64,000 bases of DNA, from NCBI GenBank assembly GCA_903847285.1, contig CAINDH010000016.1:44995-108994 (forward strand), given 5' to 3'. The DNA is from an uncultured Verrucomicrobia subdivision 3 bacterium. GTDB lineage: Bacteria > Verrucomicrobiota > Verrucomicrobiae > Limisphaerales > UBA11358. The notes under the pieces were generated by a model. That model saw nothing but the letters and a program-made list of their open reading frames with translations. It was not told where the DNA came from and searched no databases. Both the position numbers and the translations under genes were made by a program. This document shows, in pieces, positions 25,913 through 32,881 of this stretch; the first letter of the stretch is position 1, and every line of letters starts with the position of its first letter.

Positions 25913-27229
25913 ATGCCTAAGTTCAACTACGTAGCCCTTGATGCCCGCGGCAATGAAACCAAAGGCAGCATTGATGTCGGCAGCCAGAACGAGGCCATTG
26001 GGCGCGTGAAGGAAATGGGTCTGTTCCCGACCAAGATTTCCGAGGCGGAAAAAGAAAAGTCCGCCGATAAAAAAGCCAAGGGCAAAGCCGCTCCTAAGCC
26101 CGCTGCCAAAGGCAAGGGTAAGAGCGGCGGAATGAATTTCGCCATCAAGATCCCCGGCATGGGCGGCAAGGTGAAGCCAAAAGTCCTCACCACTTTTACA
26201 CGCCAATTGGCGACGCTGGTGGATGCCGGCTTGCCGCTGTTGCGTGGGCTGCGTGTGTTGGAAAAACAGGAGCGCAATGCTGTGCTCAAGGGAATTCTTG
26301 GTCAACTCGCCACTTCGATTGAAGGTGGTAGCACTTTCTCTGAGGCGCTAGCGCAGCATCCGAAAACTTTTAACAAGCTGTTCGTCAACATGGTTAAAGC
26401 AGGTGAACTCGGCGGTGTGCTCGAAGTCGTGTTGAAGCGTCTCGCGGAATTTTCCGAAAAAGCGCAAAAGATTAAAGGCAAGGTCAAGGCCGCGATGTTC
26501 TATCCGGCTGCCGTCATGATTGTGGCGGTGGGTATTATGGTCTTGCTGCTGGCGTTCGTGGTGCCGAAATTCAAAGAGGTTTTTGCGGGCATGGGTGTCA
26601 AAATGCCTGGCTTTACGTTGTTCGTGCTGGCGGTCAGCGATGTCATCAGAAGCAACATCTTGGCTGCGCTGGGAGCAGTGGTGGCCGTAGTTATTCTGTT
26701 CATGCTTTTCATCAAAACAAAATTCGGTCGGCGGATGTGGGATAAGTTCCTATTGGTCATGCCTGCGCTTGGGCCGGTCATCAGCAAGGTGGCCATTTCA
26801 CGTTTTACCCGCACGCTCGGCACGCTCGTCAGCAGCGGTGTGCCGATTTTGCAGGCGTTGACCATCGTCAAGGAAACCGCTGGCAATGTCATCATCGCCA
26901 ACGCCGTGGGTAAAATTCATGAAAGTGTGAAAGAGGGTGAAACCATTACCGCACCGATGGAAGGCGCGGGTGTATTTCCACCCATGGTCGTCAGCATGGT
27001 AGATGTCGGTGAGCAGACCGGCGCCCTGCCCGAAATGCTTCTGCGCATCTCTGATGATTATGATGAGCAGGTGGACAATGCCGTCGATGCCATGACCTCG
27101 TTGCTCGAACCCATGATGATTGTTTTCCTCGCTGTCATTGTCGGCAGCATTGTCATCGCCATGTTTTTACCCCTGATTGCTATGATTAGCAATTTGAGCG
27201 GTGATGAAGGTGGTAAAGGCAAAGATTAA
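25913..27229 (+). CDS. pilC: PilC/GspF inner-membrane platform protein
   Basis: Polytopic membrane base on which pilins are assembled. The 438 residues begin with the conserved PKFNYVALDARGNETKGSID block, then a Lys/Ala/Gly-rich linker (about 45-80) of unusual length, and two T2SSF domains (about 95-215 and 300-420) carrying the repeated FTRQLATLVDAGLPLL and FTRTLGTLVSSGVPIL motifs. Membrane helices lie near 200-225, 245-270 and at the C-terminus. It is co-transcribed with the second PilB. The next gene is the toxin-like ORF after a 129-base gap that contains a promoter-like sequence. Confidence 0.93.
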   Translation: MPKFNYVALDARGNETKGSIDVGSQNEAIGRVKEMGLFPTKISEAEKEKSADKKAKGKAAPKPAAKGKGKSGGMNFAIKIPGMGGKVKPKVLTTFTRQLATLVDAGLPLLRGLRVLEKQERNAVLKGILGQLATSIEGGSTFSEALAQHPKTFNKLFVNMVKAGELGGVLEVVLKRLAEFSEKAQKIKGKVKAAMFYPAAVMIVAVGIMVLLLAFVVPKFKEVFAGMGVKMPGFTLFVLAVSDVIRSNILAALGAVVAVVILFMLFIKTKFGRRMWDKFLLVMPALGPVISKVAISRFTRTLGTLVSSGVPILQALTIVKETAGNVIIANAVGKIHESVKEGETITAPMEGAGVFPPMVVSMVDVGEQTGALPEMLLRISDDYDEQVDNAVDAMTSLLEPMMIVFLAVIVGSIVIAMFLPLIAMISNLSGDEGGKGKD

Positions 27230-27283
27230 CCCGTCTCCAACTTCCAAAAAAACAGTTGAAAAACAGTTTTTATGGACTCAAAC

Positions 27284-27312
27284 TTGACAAAAATCATCTC
27301 CATGAGTAAATA
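27284..27312 (+). promoter_or_regulatory. Candidate sigma-70 promoter for the toxin-antitoxin pair
   Basis: A perfect -35 hexamer TTGACA (27284-27289) is followed after 17 bases by TAAATA (27307-27312), a weak -10. It lies 46 bases before the BrnT-like start, in an AT-rich gap after pilC. The spacing is ideal, but only three of six -10 bases match. Confidence 0.45.
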
Positions 27313-27358
27313 CATTGTATTCACATTGCATGGGCGAACTATTTACAACTGACCCGAT

Positions 27359-27643
27359 ATGGAGTTCGATTGGAATAATCCGCCCTTCGAGCTTGGCTCT
27401 TTGACGCAGCGAGAGATCGAAGAATCGTTTGAAGACGCGTTTGCCGTCCGGCTACTGCCGGATTCACCTCGGTTCGGGGTGCAGGCGCGATTTTTCAATC
27501 TTGGCATGACGGCGGGCGGAATTGGCATCGTCAGCGTGTATCGCACGAACGGAAAAGTGGTGCGGGTGATGTCTGCCAGACCGTTCGAGCCGGAGGAACG
27601 ATTCTTTTACCAGCGCAAAATGGATCAGACGCTCTCGCAATAA
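27359..27643 (+). CDS. brnT: BrnT-family (DUF497) toxin-like protein
   Basis: A 94-residue small protein with the layout of BrnT ribonuclease toxins: an N-terminal MEFDWNNPPFELGS strand region, a central helix (IEESFEDAFAVRLLPDS), RFFNLGMT, and the C-terminal VVRVMSARPFEPEERFFYQ, which matches the SAR-x-A-x-x-x-E-R pattern of DUF497. BrnT cleaves RNA to halt translation and is neutralised by BrnA. Similarity here is clear at the C-terminal block and looser at the N-terminus. The antitoxin-like gene follows after a palindrome. No cysteine. The pair sits between pilC and the pseudopilin genes with its own promoter-like sequence. Confidence 0.68.
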   Translation: MEFDWNNPPFELGSLTQREIEESFEDAFAVRLLPDSPRFGVQARFFNLGMTAGGIGIVSVYRTNGKVVRVMSARPFEPEERFFYQRKMDQTLSQ

Positions 27644-27651
27644 TAAATTTT

Positions 27652-27690
27652 TGACCCTGATGGTTGTGGTAGCAACGACAGCCGGGGTCA
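27652..27690. repeat. Palindromic element between the toxin and antitoxin genes
   Basis: TGACCC and GGGTCA frame an imperfect palindrome, flanked by TTTTT and AAAAA. It occupies the gap where toxin and antitoxin genes of this type normally touch or overlap. It could act as a hairpin that changes the ratio of the two products, or be a dispersed repeat that landed there. Confidence 0.55.
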
Positions 27691-27699
27691 GAGCAAAAA

Positions 27700-27975
27700 A
27701 TGAGAACCATTGCCAACTGGGAAGAAGTGCCGATCTTCGATAGCGAAGAAGCGGAGGCGACTTTTTGGGGTGAGCATCGTCCAGACTTGCGGTTGATGGA
27801 GTCGGCCTATTCGGGCAGCGCGGAAAATTCTGAGTCAGTGACGGTCACGTTGCGGTTTGATCCTCGGATGCTGGCGCGCATCAAGCGGCTCGCGCGGGCG
27901 CGGTATTTGAATTACCAGAGCATGGTCAAGCAATGGTTGAGCGAACGTATGGAAGATGAATTACGCGAAAGATAA
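27700..27975 (+). CDS. brnA: BrnA/CopG-type antitoxin-like protein
   Basis: A 91-residue protein with an N-terminal segment of the BrnA/CopG-antitoxin family (WEEVPIFDSEEAEATFWGEH) and a C-terminal ribbon-helix-helix domain (about 46-85: VTVTLRFDPRMLARIKRL, then NYQSMVKQWLSERM). Such antitoxins bind the toxin with one part and their own promoter with the other. The start ATG 27700 is fixed by the repeat upstream. Its stop is only 5 bases before the next pseudopilin start, so it is probably co-transcribed with the pilin genes, an unusual setting. Confidence 0.72.
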   Translation: MRTIANWEEVPIFDSEEAEATFWGEHRPDLRLMESAYSGSAENSESVTVTLRFDPRMLARIKRLARARYLNYQSMVKQWLSERMEDELRER

Positions 27976-27980
27976 AACCC

Positions 27981-28715
27981 ATGAAAACGATTTCCGGAAA
28001 CATGACTGACAACATTTCACTCCCGTCCCGCCGCCGCGCGTTCACCCTGATTGAATTGCTCGTGGTCATCACCATCATCGCCATCATTGCTGGATTCACG
28101 CTGGTGGTGTTCAAGAGCGTTGGCAAGAGCCGTAAGATTGCTGTGGCCAAGGCCGAGCTCGCGCAGTTGCAGATCGCGCTGGATAACTACAAGGCCAAGT
28201 ATGGCGTGTATCCGCCGGGCAATCAGTATGCTTTGAGCGCCCCCGCCGACCGTGTGCGGCTCAATCAGCTCTATTACGAACTTTCCGGCACCACCAAGAC
28301 TTTGGTTAGCGGTGTTAATTCATTTTTGACCTTGGACACCGTAGCAAGTATTCCTGTCGCCTCGGTGGGGAATGCTTATGGCGTTGGGGGATTTGTGAAT
28401 TGCTCCCAAGGTGGTGGCGAAGACGCGGCTGCGGCTAAAAGTTTTCTGCCGAGTTTGAGCTCCAAGATGGTTAAAAACCCTGTAACCAACAATGGCGTGC
28501 CCACCACCATTCTAGTCACATCTGTCGGGGGGCCGGATGATAGCTATCTCCCACTGGGTGCGGGTTCTGTTGGCATCAATCCCATTCGCTATCTATATCC
28601 CGGCATTAACAATCCCAGCAGCTATGATTTGTGGGTTCAGTTGGTCATCAATGGCCAGACCAATCTCGTCTGCAACTGGAGCAAGTCAGCTCAAGTCAAC
28701 ACCAGCTATCCCTGA
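27981..28715 (+). CDS. Pseudopilin (GspG-like)
   Basis: A 244-residue prepilin-like protein. The basic leader of 20 residues (ending SRRRA) precedes [18 protein letters not shown], with glutamate at mature position 5. Then comes a helix with KIAVAKAELAQLQIALDNYKAKYGVYPPGN, the GspG-like block. GspG forms the shaft of the type II secretion pseudopilus and this protein may do the same. The C-terminal part (about 100-244) is unfamiliar. It lies 5 bases after the antitoxin-like gene and 186 bases before the next pseudopilin start I chose. Confidence 0.88.
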   Translation: MKTISGNMTDNISLPSRRRAFTLIELLVVITIIAIIAGFTLVVFKSVGKSRKIAVAKAELAQLQIALDNYKAKYGVYPPGNQYALSAPADRVRLNQLYYELSGTTKTLVSGVNSFLTLDTVASIPVASVGNAYGVGGFVNCSQGGGEDAAAAKSFLPSLSSKMVKNPVTNNGVPTTILVTSVGGPDDSYLPLGAGSVGINPIRYLYPGINNPSSYDLWVQLVINGQTNLVCNWSKSAQVNTSYP

Positions 28716-28901
28716 CCTATGTGCCTTGTCCAAACCAAATCCAGCAATGGCCGTGTGCCGGTGGAATGGCATGATTGCCAGTGGCGCCCCGCCATCACCA
28801 CGCAGCCTTGCCTGACGATGCGGCGGCGGACGGCCATAAAACCTTTGATTCAACGCCCCGTTTTAACGCATCCTATGCGCCGCAAAAACCTGTTCAAGCT
28901 C

Positions 28902-29711
28902 ATGAAAAAAAACTCGTTCACCAGCCGCCGTCAACGCGCCGGTTTCACCCTCGTTGAATTGCTCACCGTCATCGCCATCATTGCGATTCTGGCGGCGATG
29001 ATCTTGCCAGCGCTGAAGTCCGTGAAGACCGCTGCCTTGAAGACCAAGGCTAAGGCTGAGGCCGTTGACCTCGTTAACGCCATCAACGCTTACGATACGG
29101 CCTACGGACGTTTTCCCATCATCAAGCCGGAGCAGACGGCGGCCAATGGAAATGATTTTACCTGCGGCCTGGTTCCAAATCCGCAATCACCAAATAATAC
29201 GCTGGTGTGGCCTACGGGTGCGGCAGGAAATCATTCCTACGACAACAACAGCAACGTCGTGGCAATTCTCATGGACTTACAGACCTATCCCAACGGCGTG
29301 GTCACCTCCAACAACGCGCACGTTTACAATCCGAAGTCGGACAAATTTCTAAATGCCAAGATGTCCGGTTATGACCCGACCACCGCGCAGTTGAATCCGC
29401 CTGGTGGCGTGGACAACACCGGCGTTTATCGTGACCCGTGGGGCAATCCTTACATCATCACCATGGACACCAGCTATGATGATCAAGCGAGCGATTTGTT
29501 TTATTGCCAGCAGGCGGTTTCTCAAAATGGCGCCAACCAGAAGGCTGGGCACAACGGTCTGGCCAATGCCGTGGATGTGAACGGCAACGGCGACCATTTT
29601 CTTTTCCACGGCAAAGTCATGGTCTGGTCCGCTGGGCCGGATGGGAAATTCGATTCCACCATCCCGGCCAACCTTGGTGTGAATAAAGACAACGTCCTAA
29701 GCTGGCAGTAA
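28902..29711 (+). CDS. Pseudopilin, GspG-like
   Basis: Prepilin-type protein with [20 protein letters not shown] after a basic leader (SFTSRRQRAG). A helix with AKAEAVDLVNAINAYDTAYGRFPI follows, again GspG-like. Then come a loop-rich region and YRDPWGNPYIITMD, which is typical of GspG C-termini. The start is uncertain: ATG 28902 gives 269 residues and ATG 28875 adds nine. The frame stays open back to ATG 28719, but that stretch reads as noncoding. It sits between the first pseudopilin and the Verru_Chthon-like cassette. A second GspG-type gene so close suggests duplication. Confidence 0.82.
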   Translation: MKKNSFTSRRQRAGFTLVELLTVIAIIAILAAMILPALKSVKTAALKTKAKAEAVDLVNAINAYDTAYGRFPIIKPEQTAANGNDFTCGLVPNPQSPNNTLVWPTGAAGNHSYDNNSNVVAILMDLQTYPNGVVTSNNAHVYNPKSDKFLNAKMSGYDPTTAQLNPPGGVDNTGVYRDPWGNPYIITMDTSYDDQASDLFYCQQAVSQNGANQKAGHNGLANAVDVNGNGDHFLFHGKVMVWSAGPDGKFDSTIPANLGVNKDNVLSWQ

Positions 29712-29749
29712 AATGAAATGGTCCTTAAAAATTTGCCGCCGTTCCGGGG

Positions 29750-29910
29750 GGGCTCCAGCCGTCTCCCCTCCGGCCGCTGGCGCCTTGCGTCCATTCTTTC
29801 CTTCGCCGGAGGACGCTAGGGGCAGTGTGGACCGATCTGTCCTTGTGCCGGCGATGACTTCGGAACGGGCGGGAAACCAGTGGGCCCCCCCGAATGGGAC
29901 CGCGGAAAAA
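29750..29910. repeat. GC-rich, partly inverted region before the GspH-like gene
   Basis: CCGTTCCGGGGGGGCTCC near the left end and the complement of GGGCCCCCCCGAATGG near the right end are similar. This suggests imperfect terminal inverted repeats around a 160-base element rich in short inverted words. The frame is open through it, but it has no pilin sequence. I treat it as noncoding or leader DNA. Confidence 0.35.
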
Positions 29911-29946
29911 ATGGTTCTTTTTGGTAAAGAAACGGTCAAGTTTCGA

Positions 29947-30957
29947 ATGCTTTATCAACGACTTACGCAAATCGGCTCACTCTTAGCCCGCCCGGCCAAA
30001 GGGCTGCCGTCGTTGAATTTTCCCCATCCCGCGTCCCCCGTCCCCCGTCCCCCGTCACTCGTCACCCGCCCTGCGTTCGGTTTCACGCTCATTGAGCTGC
30101 TCGTGGTCATTGCCATTCTCGGCATTCTCGCGGGCTTGTCTGTGCCAGCCATCAAGAGCCTCGGCAAGTCTAACATCAGCACCAGCGCCACGCAGCAGCT
30201 GCTCGATGACGTGGGCCGCGCCCGCCAGCTCGCCATCAGCCAGCGCACCAGGGTCTACATGGTTTTTGTGCCGACGAATTTTTTCTTGTTGAAAGATGTC
30301 AACGGCCAAAATTTTTGGACGAGCTTGAACAACCTCGTTTCTGTATCTGACCGCACGGTGGCGTTGCAAACGGCTACCAATCTCATCGAGTCGCAGTTGT
30401 CCGGCTACACGTTCATCGCGAACGGGCGGTTGGGCGATCAGCCGGGGCGGCATGAATTGCATTACCTTTCTACTTGGCAGGCGTTGCCGGAGGGAAATTT
30501 CATTTCCGCACCGAAGTTCGCCGGTGTCAGTGGGCAAGCAGGCGCGTATCACCACATTCCGCAATGGGAGACGGACAACTCCGGTCAGCTCGACTTCTGG
30601 CGCAACCTGCCGCCGTGGAATCAGACGGGTGTTTATTCTTTCACGAACATCCTCGTGCCGTTTCCCACGGAACAATCGCCGCAATTTTTGCTGCCGTGCA
30701 TCGCGTTCGACCATCAGGGCCGGCTCGTTTCCGAGACTTACGACGGCGACAGTTTTCATCACGCCTACATTCCGCTGGCGCAGGGCAGCGTGGCTTACGC
30801 TTACGACGGCAAGAACAAGCAGCCCAAACCCACGCCGTTGACATCCGCTGACATCACGGAAAGTCCGGCGGGCAACAGCACCAGCATCAGCTACAACGTC
30901 ATTGACGTGGACCCGCTCACCGGCCGCGCGCGGCTGATGTTCTACCAGATCAAATGA
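29947..30957 (+). CDS. GspH-like pseudopilin; possible Verru_Chthon cassette protein D
   Basis: Pseudopilin with [20 protein letters not shown] and then ISTSATQQLLDDVGRARQLAISQRTRVYMVF, the GspH pattern, followed by a long strand-rich domain ending NVIDVDPLTGRARLMFYQIK. Size and position before genes resembling cassette proteins B, C and A fit Verru_Chthon protein D (TIGR02596), named from memory. I start at ATG 29947 (336 residues). The frame is open from 29713, giving 78 more residues of repeat-like DNA. Even from 29947 the leader is 45 residues long, because it includes a CCCCGTC tandem repeat. Its stop overlaps the next ATG by 4 bases. Confidence 0.75.
   Translation: MLYQRLTQIGSLLARPAKGLPSLNFPHPASPVPRPPSLVTRPAFGFTLIELLVVIAILGILAGLSVPAIKSLGKSNISTSATQQLLDDVGRARQLAISQRTRVYMVFVPTNFFLLKDVNGQNFWTSLNNLVSVSDRTVALQTATNLIESQLSGYTFIANGRLGDQPGRHELHYLSTWQALPEGNFISAPKFAGVSGQAGAYHHIPQWETDNSGQLDFWRNLPPWNQTGVYSFTNILVPFPTEQSPQFLLPCIAFDHQGRLVSETYDGDSFHHAYIPLAQGSVAYAYDGKNKQPKPTPLTSADITESPAGNSTSISYNVIDVDPLTGRARLMFYQIK
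30028..30070. repeat. Heptamer tandem repeat (CCCCGTC)n in a prepilin leader
   Basis: About five to six imperfect copies of a 7-base unit (CCCCGTC, ACTCGTC, ACCCGCC) lie directly before the codons for the prepilin signature. They translate as Pro/Ser/Val/Arg-rich leader residues. Confidence 0.7.
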
Positions 30958-31832
30958 AAATTTCCCGCGCCAATTTGCAACCGCCTGCCGCCCGCCGCTC
31001 CGCTGGGAATGATTCCCCAATCGGCCGTCGTTCGGCGTTCACGCTCATTGAAATCGCCCTCTGTCTCGCCATCATCGGGTTCGCGTTGCTGGCCATCATG
31101 GTGGTGTTGCCTTACGGACTGGGCGCGCAAAAAGACAATCGGGAAGAAACCGTCGTCGGGCAAGATGCCGGTGTGCTGCTCGAACTCATCCGCAGCGGCT
31201 CACGTGGCGCAGATGATTTGACGAATTACGTTTACGCGATCACCATTTCCAGGACGGCTTACTCTTCGCTAAACGTCGTCTCCATCCCGACGATTTACGA
31301 ATGCTACTCCAACGTCCCCGTTGGTTTTGCGCCCACCCCTTACGGTTACCTCACCAGTGGCCAACGCATCATTGGCTTGATGAGCACGCCGAGATTTACC
31401 GACTTCAACGGCCATCCCATCATCACGCTGGCCAACGGCGGCATTAGCAACCACGTCGTTGCCTACGTTCGCTCTTTGAGCGGCATCGCAGCGGAGAAGC
31501 CTCCGCAGAACAACGACATCATGCGGGACGACTCTTTTGCCTATCAGGTCGTCTGCATCAACGCGCCGTTCGAGGTGGATACCAATATTTTTGCCCTGCC
31601 GTTTGAGCAACAGCGCTACAGCCTTGCCATCGCCCAATCCATGCGCGACATCCGCTTAAAATTCCGCTGGCCGCAACGGCCCAACGGCAATCCGGCTAAC
31701 GCCAACAACGCTTACGCCGCCGACAAAACATTTCGCGTGACCGTGCCCGGCTTGCTGGAGGCGGTGACCAATGACAACGGGCTCCCGCTTTATTTTTATC
31801 AATCGCAAACCTTCACGAACAACCTGCCGTGA
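30954..31832 (+). CDS. GspI/PilV-like pseudopilin; possible Verru_Chthon cassette protein B
   Basis: A 292-residue minor pseudopilin with leader residues 1-28, then FTLIEIALCLAIIGFALLAI and VVLPYGLGAQKDNREET. This pattern matches what I recall for cassette protein B (TIGR02598). The rest is a strand-rich periplasmic domain with an Asn-rich C-terminus. It overlaps the upstream gene (ATGA) and the downstream gene (GTGA), so the set is translated as one tightly coupled block. Minor pseudopilins of this class usually cap the pseudopilus; the role of the cassette is not established. Confidence 0.75.
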   Translation: MKISRANLQPPAARRSAGNDSPIGRRSAFTLIEIALCLAIIGFALLAIMVVLPYGLGAQKDNREETVVGQDAGVLLELIRSGSRGADDLTNYVYAITISRTAYSSLNVVSIPTIYECYSNVPVGFAPTPYGYLTSGQRIIGLMSTPRFTDFNGHPIITLANGGISNHVVAYVRSLSGIAAEKPPQNNDIMRDDSFAYQVVCINAPFEVDTNIFALPFEQQRYSLAIAQSMRDIRLKFRWPQRPNGNPANANNAYAADKTFRVTVPGLLEAVTNDNGLPLYFYQSQTFTNNLP

Positions 31833-32881
31833 AAATTAAATTTCCAATTTCATGCCTGCGTCTGCCGCCAGCCAATCTGGTGGGCCGGGTCGCGCTGCGA
31901 CTCGGCTTGACCGCGCAGCGGGCACTTTGTGGTGAAGCAAGTTTTCCGGCACACGAAAAATCCCGGCGCCTGACGCTCCGCCCGGCGCCGCCAACGGTCG
32001 CAGCGCGACCATTGCCACCAGCTTGCCGCGGCTTCTCCCTCGTGGAGTTGCTCGTAGTCATGACGTTGCTTTCGCTCATCGTCCTCGCGTTGATGCAGGT
32101 TTTTAGTGCGACGCAACGCGCGTTTCGCGCCGGGGTCACCCAGACGGATGTCATGGAAGGCAGCCGCGCGGCGGTGGAGATGATCACGGCAGATTTGCGC
32201 GGGCTGACACCTTCGTATGGCACGAATGTGGATGGCCTCCTGAACGGCGGTCCCGTGAATTTTTGTTCGCTGCCAAACGCCTACGCCTACACGCCGCTGC
32301 ACCAGATTTTGCCCGGCAGCACCGTGCCGCGCACCAACTTCTTGAATTATTTTTTCATCCTCAACCGCGAGAACACCAAGTGGACGGGCGTGGGTTACAT
32401 CGTGGATACCACCTCCACCGCGCCGCTGTATCCGCTCTACCGTTATTCCCGCAGCATCTACCTCACGCAATCGCCGAGCGATTTGTTCAACGACTTCATC
32501 TATAAGATCAACAACGCTCAATGGACGAACATGAGCCATGTCATTGACGGCGTGGTGCACCTCGTCGTGCGGCCGCATGACGTGAACGGTCGCCTCATGA
32601 CCAACGGCTACACCTTCGGCATGAAGCCGCCCGGAGCCACGATTTTCTTTTCACCTGCTTCCGCCTATGGCGAGATGAGTTTTTATTTTCAGAGCAACGC
32701 CATTCCGGCGGGCGTAGAGCTGGAATTCGGCAAACTGGAAGACCGCGCGTTGAAACGCGCTAGCTCCGTCGTGAACAGTTATTCCGCGTTGACCAATTAT
32801 TTATCTGGCCAGGCTGGCAGCGTCCATGTTTTCCGCCAGCACATCGCCATTCCGAACGTTGACCGCAGTGCCTACCAATGA
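31829..32881 (+). CDS. GspJ/PilW-like pseudopilin with repeat-derived leader; possible Verru_Chthon cassette protein C
   Basis: A 350-residue protein starting at GTG 31829, overlapping the previous stop. The prepilin signature FSLVELLVVMTLLSLIVLAL begins only at about residue 68. The preceding residues (about 17-63) are encoded by a 141-base palindromic repeat that has a near-full-length copy at 49744. No start codon lies between the repeat and the signature, so translation must cross the repeat, giving an unusually long leader. After the helix come TDVMEGSRAAVEMITADLRGL and a beta-rich domain, as in minor pseudopilins of the GspJ type. It overlaps the next gene by 4 bases. Confidence 0.78.
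   Translation: MKIKFPISCLRLPPANLVGRVALRLGLTAQRALCGEASFPAHEKSRRLTLRPAPPTVAARPLPPACRGFSLVELLVVMTLLSLIVLALMQVFSATQRAFRAGVTQTDVMEGSRAAVEMITADLRGLTPSYGTNVDGLLNGGPVNFCSLPNAYAYTPLHQILPGSTVPRTNFLNYFFILNRENTKWTGVGYIVDTTSTAPLYPLYRYSRSIYLTQSPSDLFNDFIYKINNAQWTNMSHVIDGVVHLVVRPHDVNGRLMTNGYTFGMKPPGATIFFSPASAYGEMSFYFQSNAIPAGVELEFGKLEDRALKRASSVVNSYSALTNYLSGQAGSVHVFRQHIAIPNVDRSAYQ
31879..32019. repeat. Palindromic element, GGTGGG...CCACC family, copy 1 (inside a CDS)
   Basis: A 141-base element with ends GGTGGG and CCACC and internal hairpins (GGTCGCGCTGCGACtCGG, CGGCGCCTGACGCTCCGCCC). It aligns along its whole length with 49744-49882 and by its first hairpin with 37183-37238. It is translated within the pseudopilin leader. 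Confidence 0.82.

Noticed and set aside
28719..28901. Upstream extension of the second GspG-like pseudopilin
   Set aside because: The extra 61 residues show no pilin or signal sequence, and ATG 28902 or 28875 gives a normal leader.
29713..29946. Extension of the GspH-like pseudopilin to the start at 29713
   Set aside because: The added 78 residues are encoded by GC-rich inverted words and would make a leader of over 120 residues.
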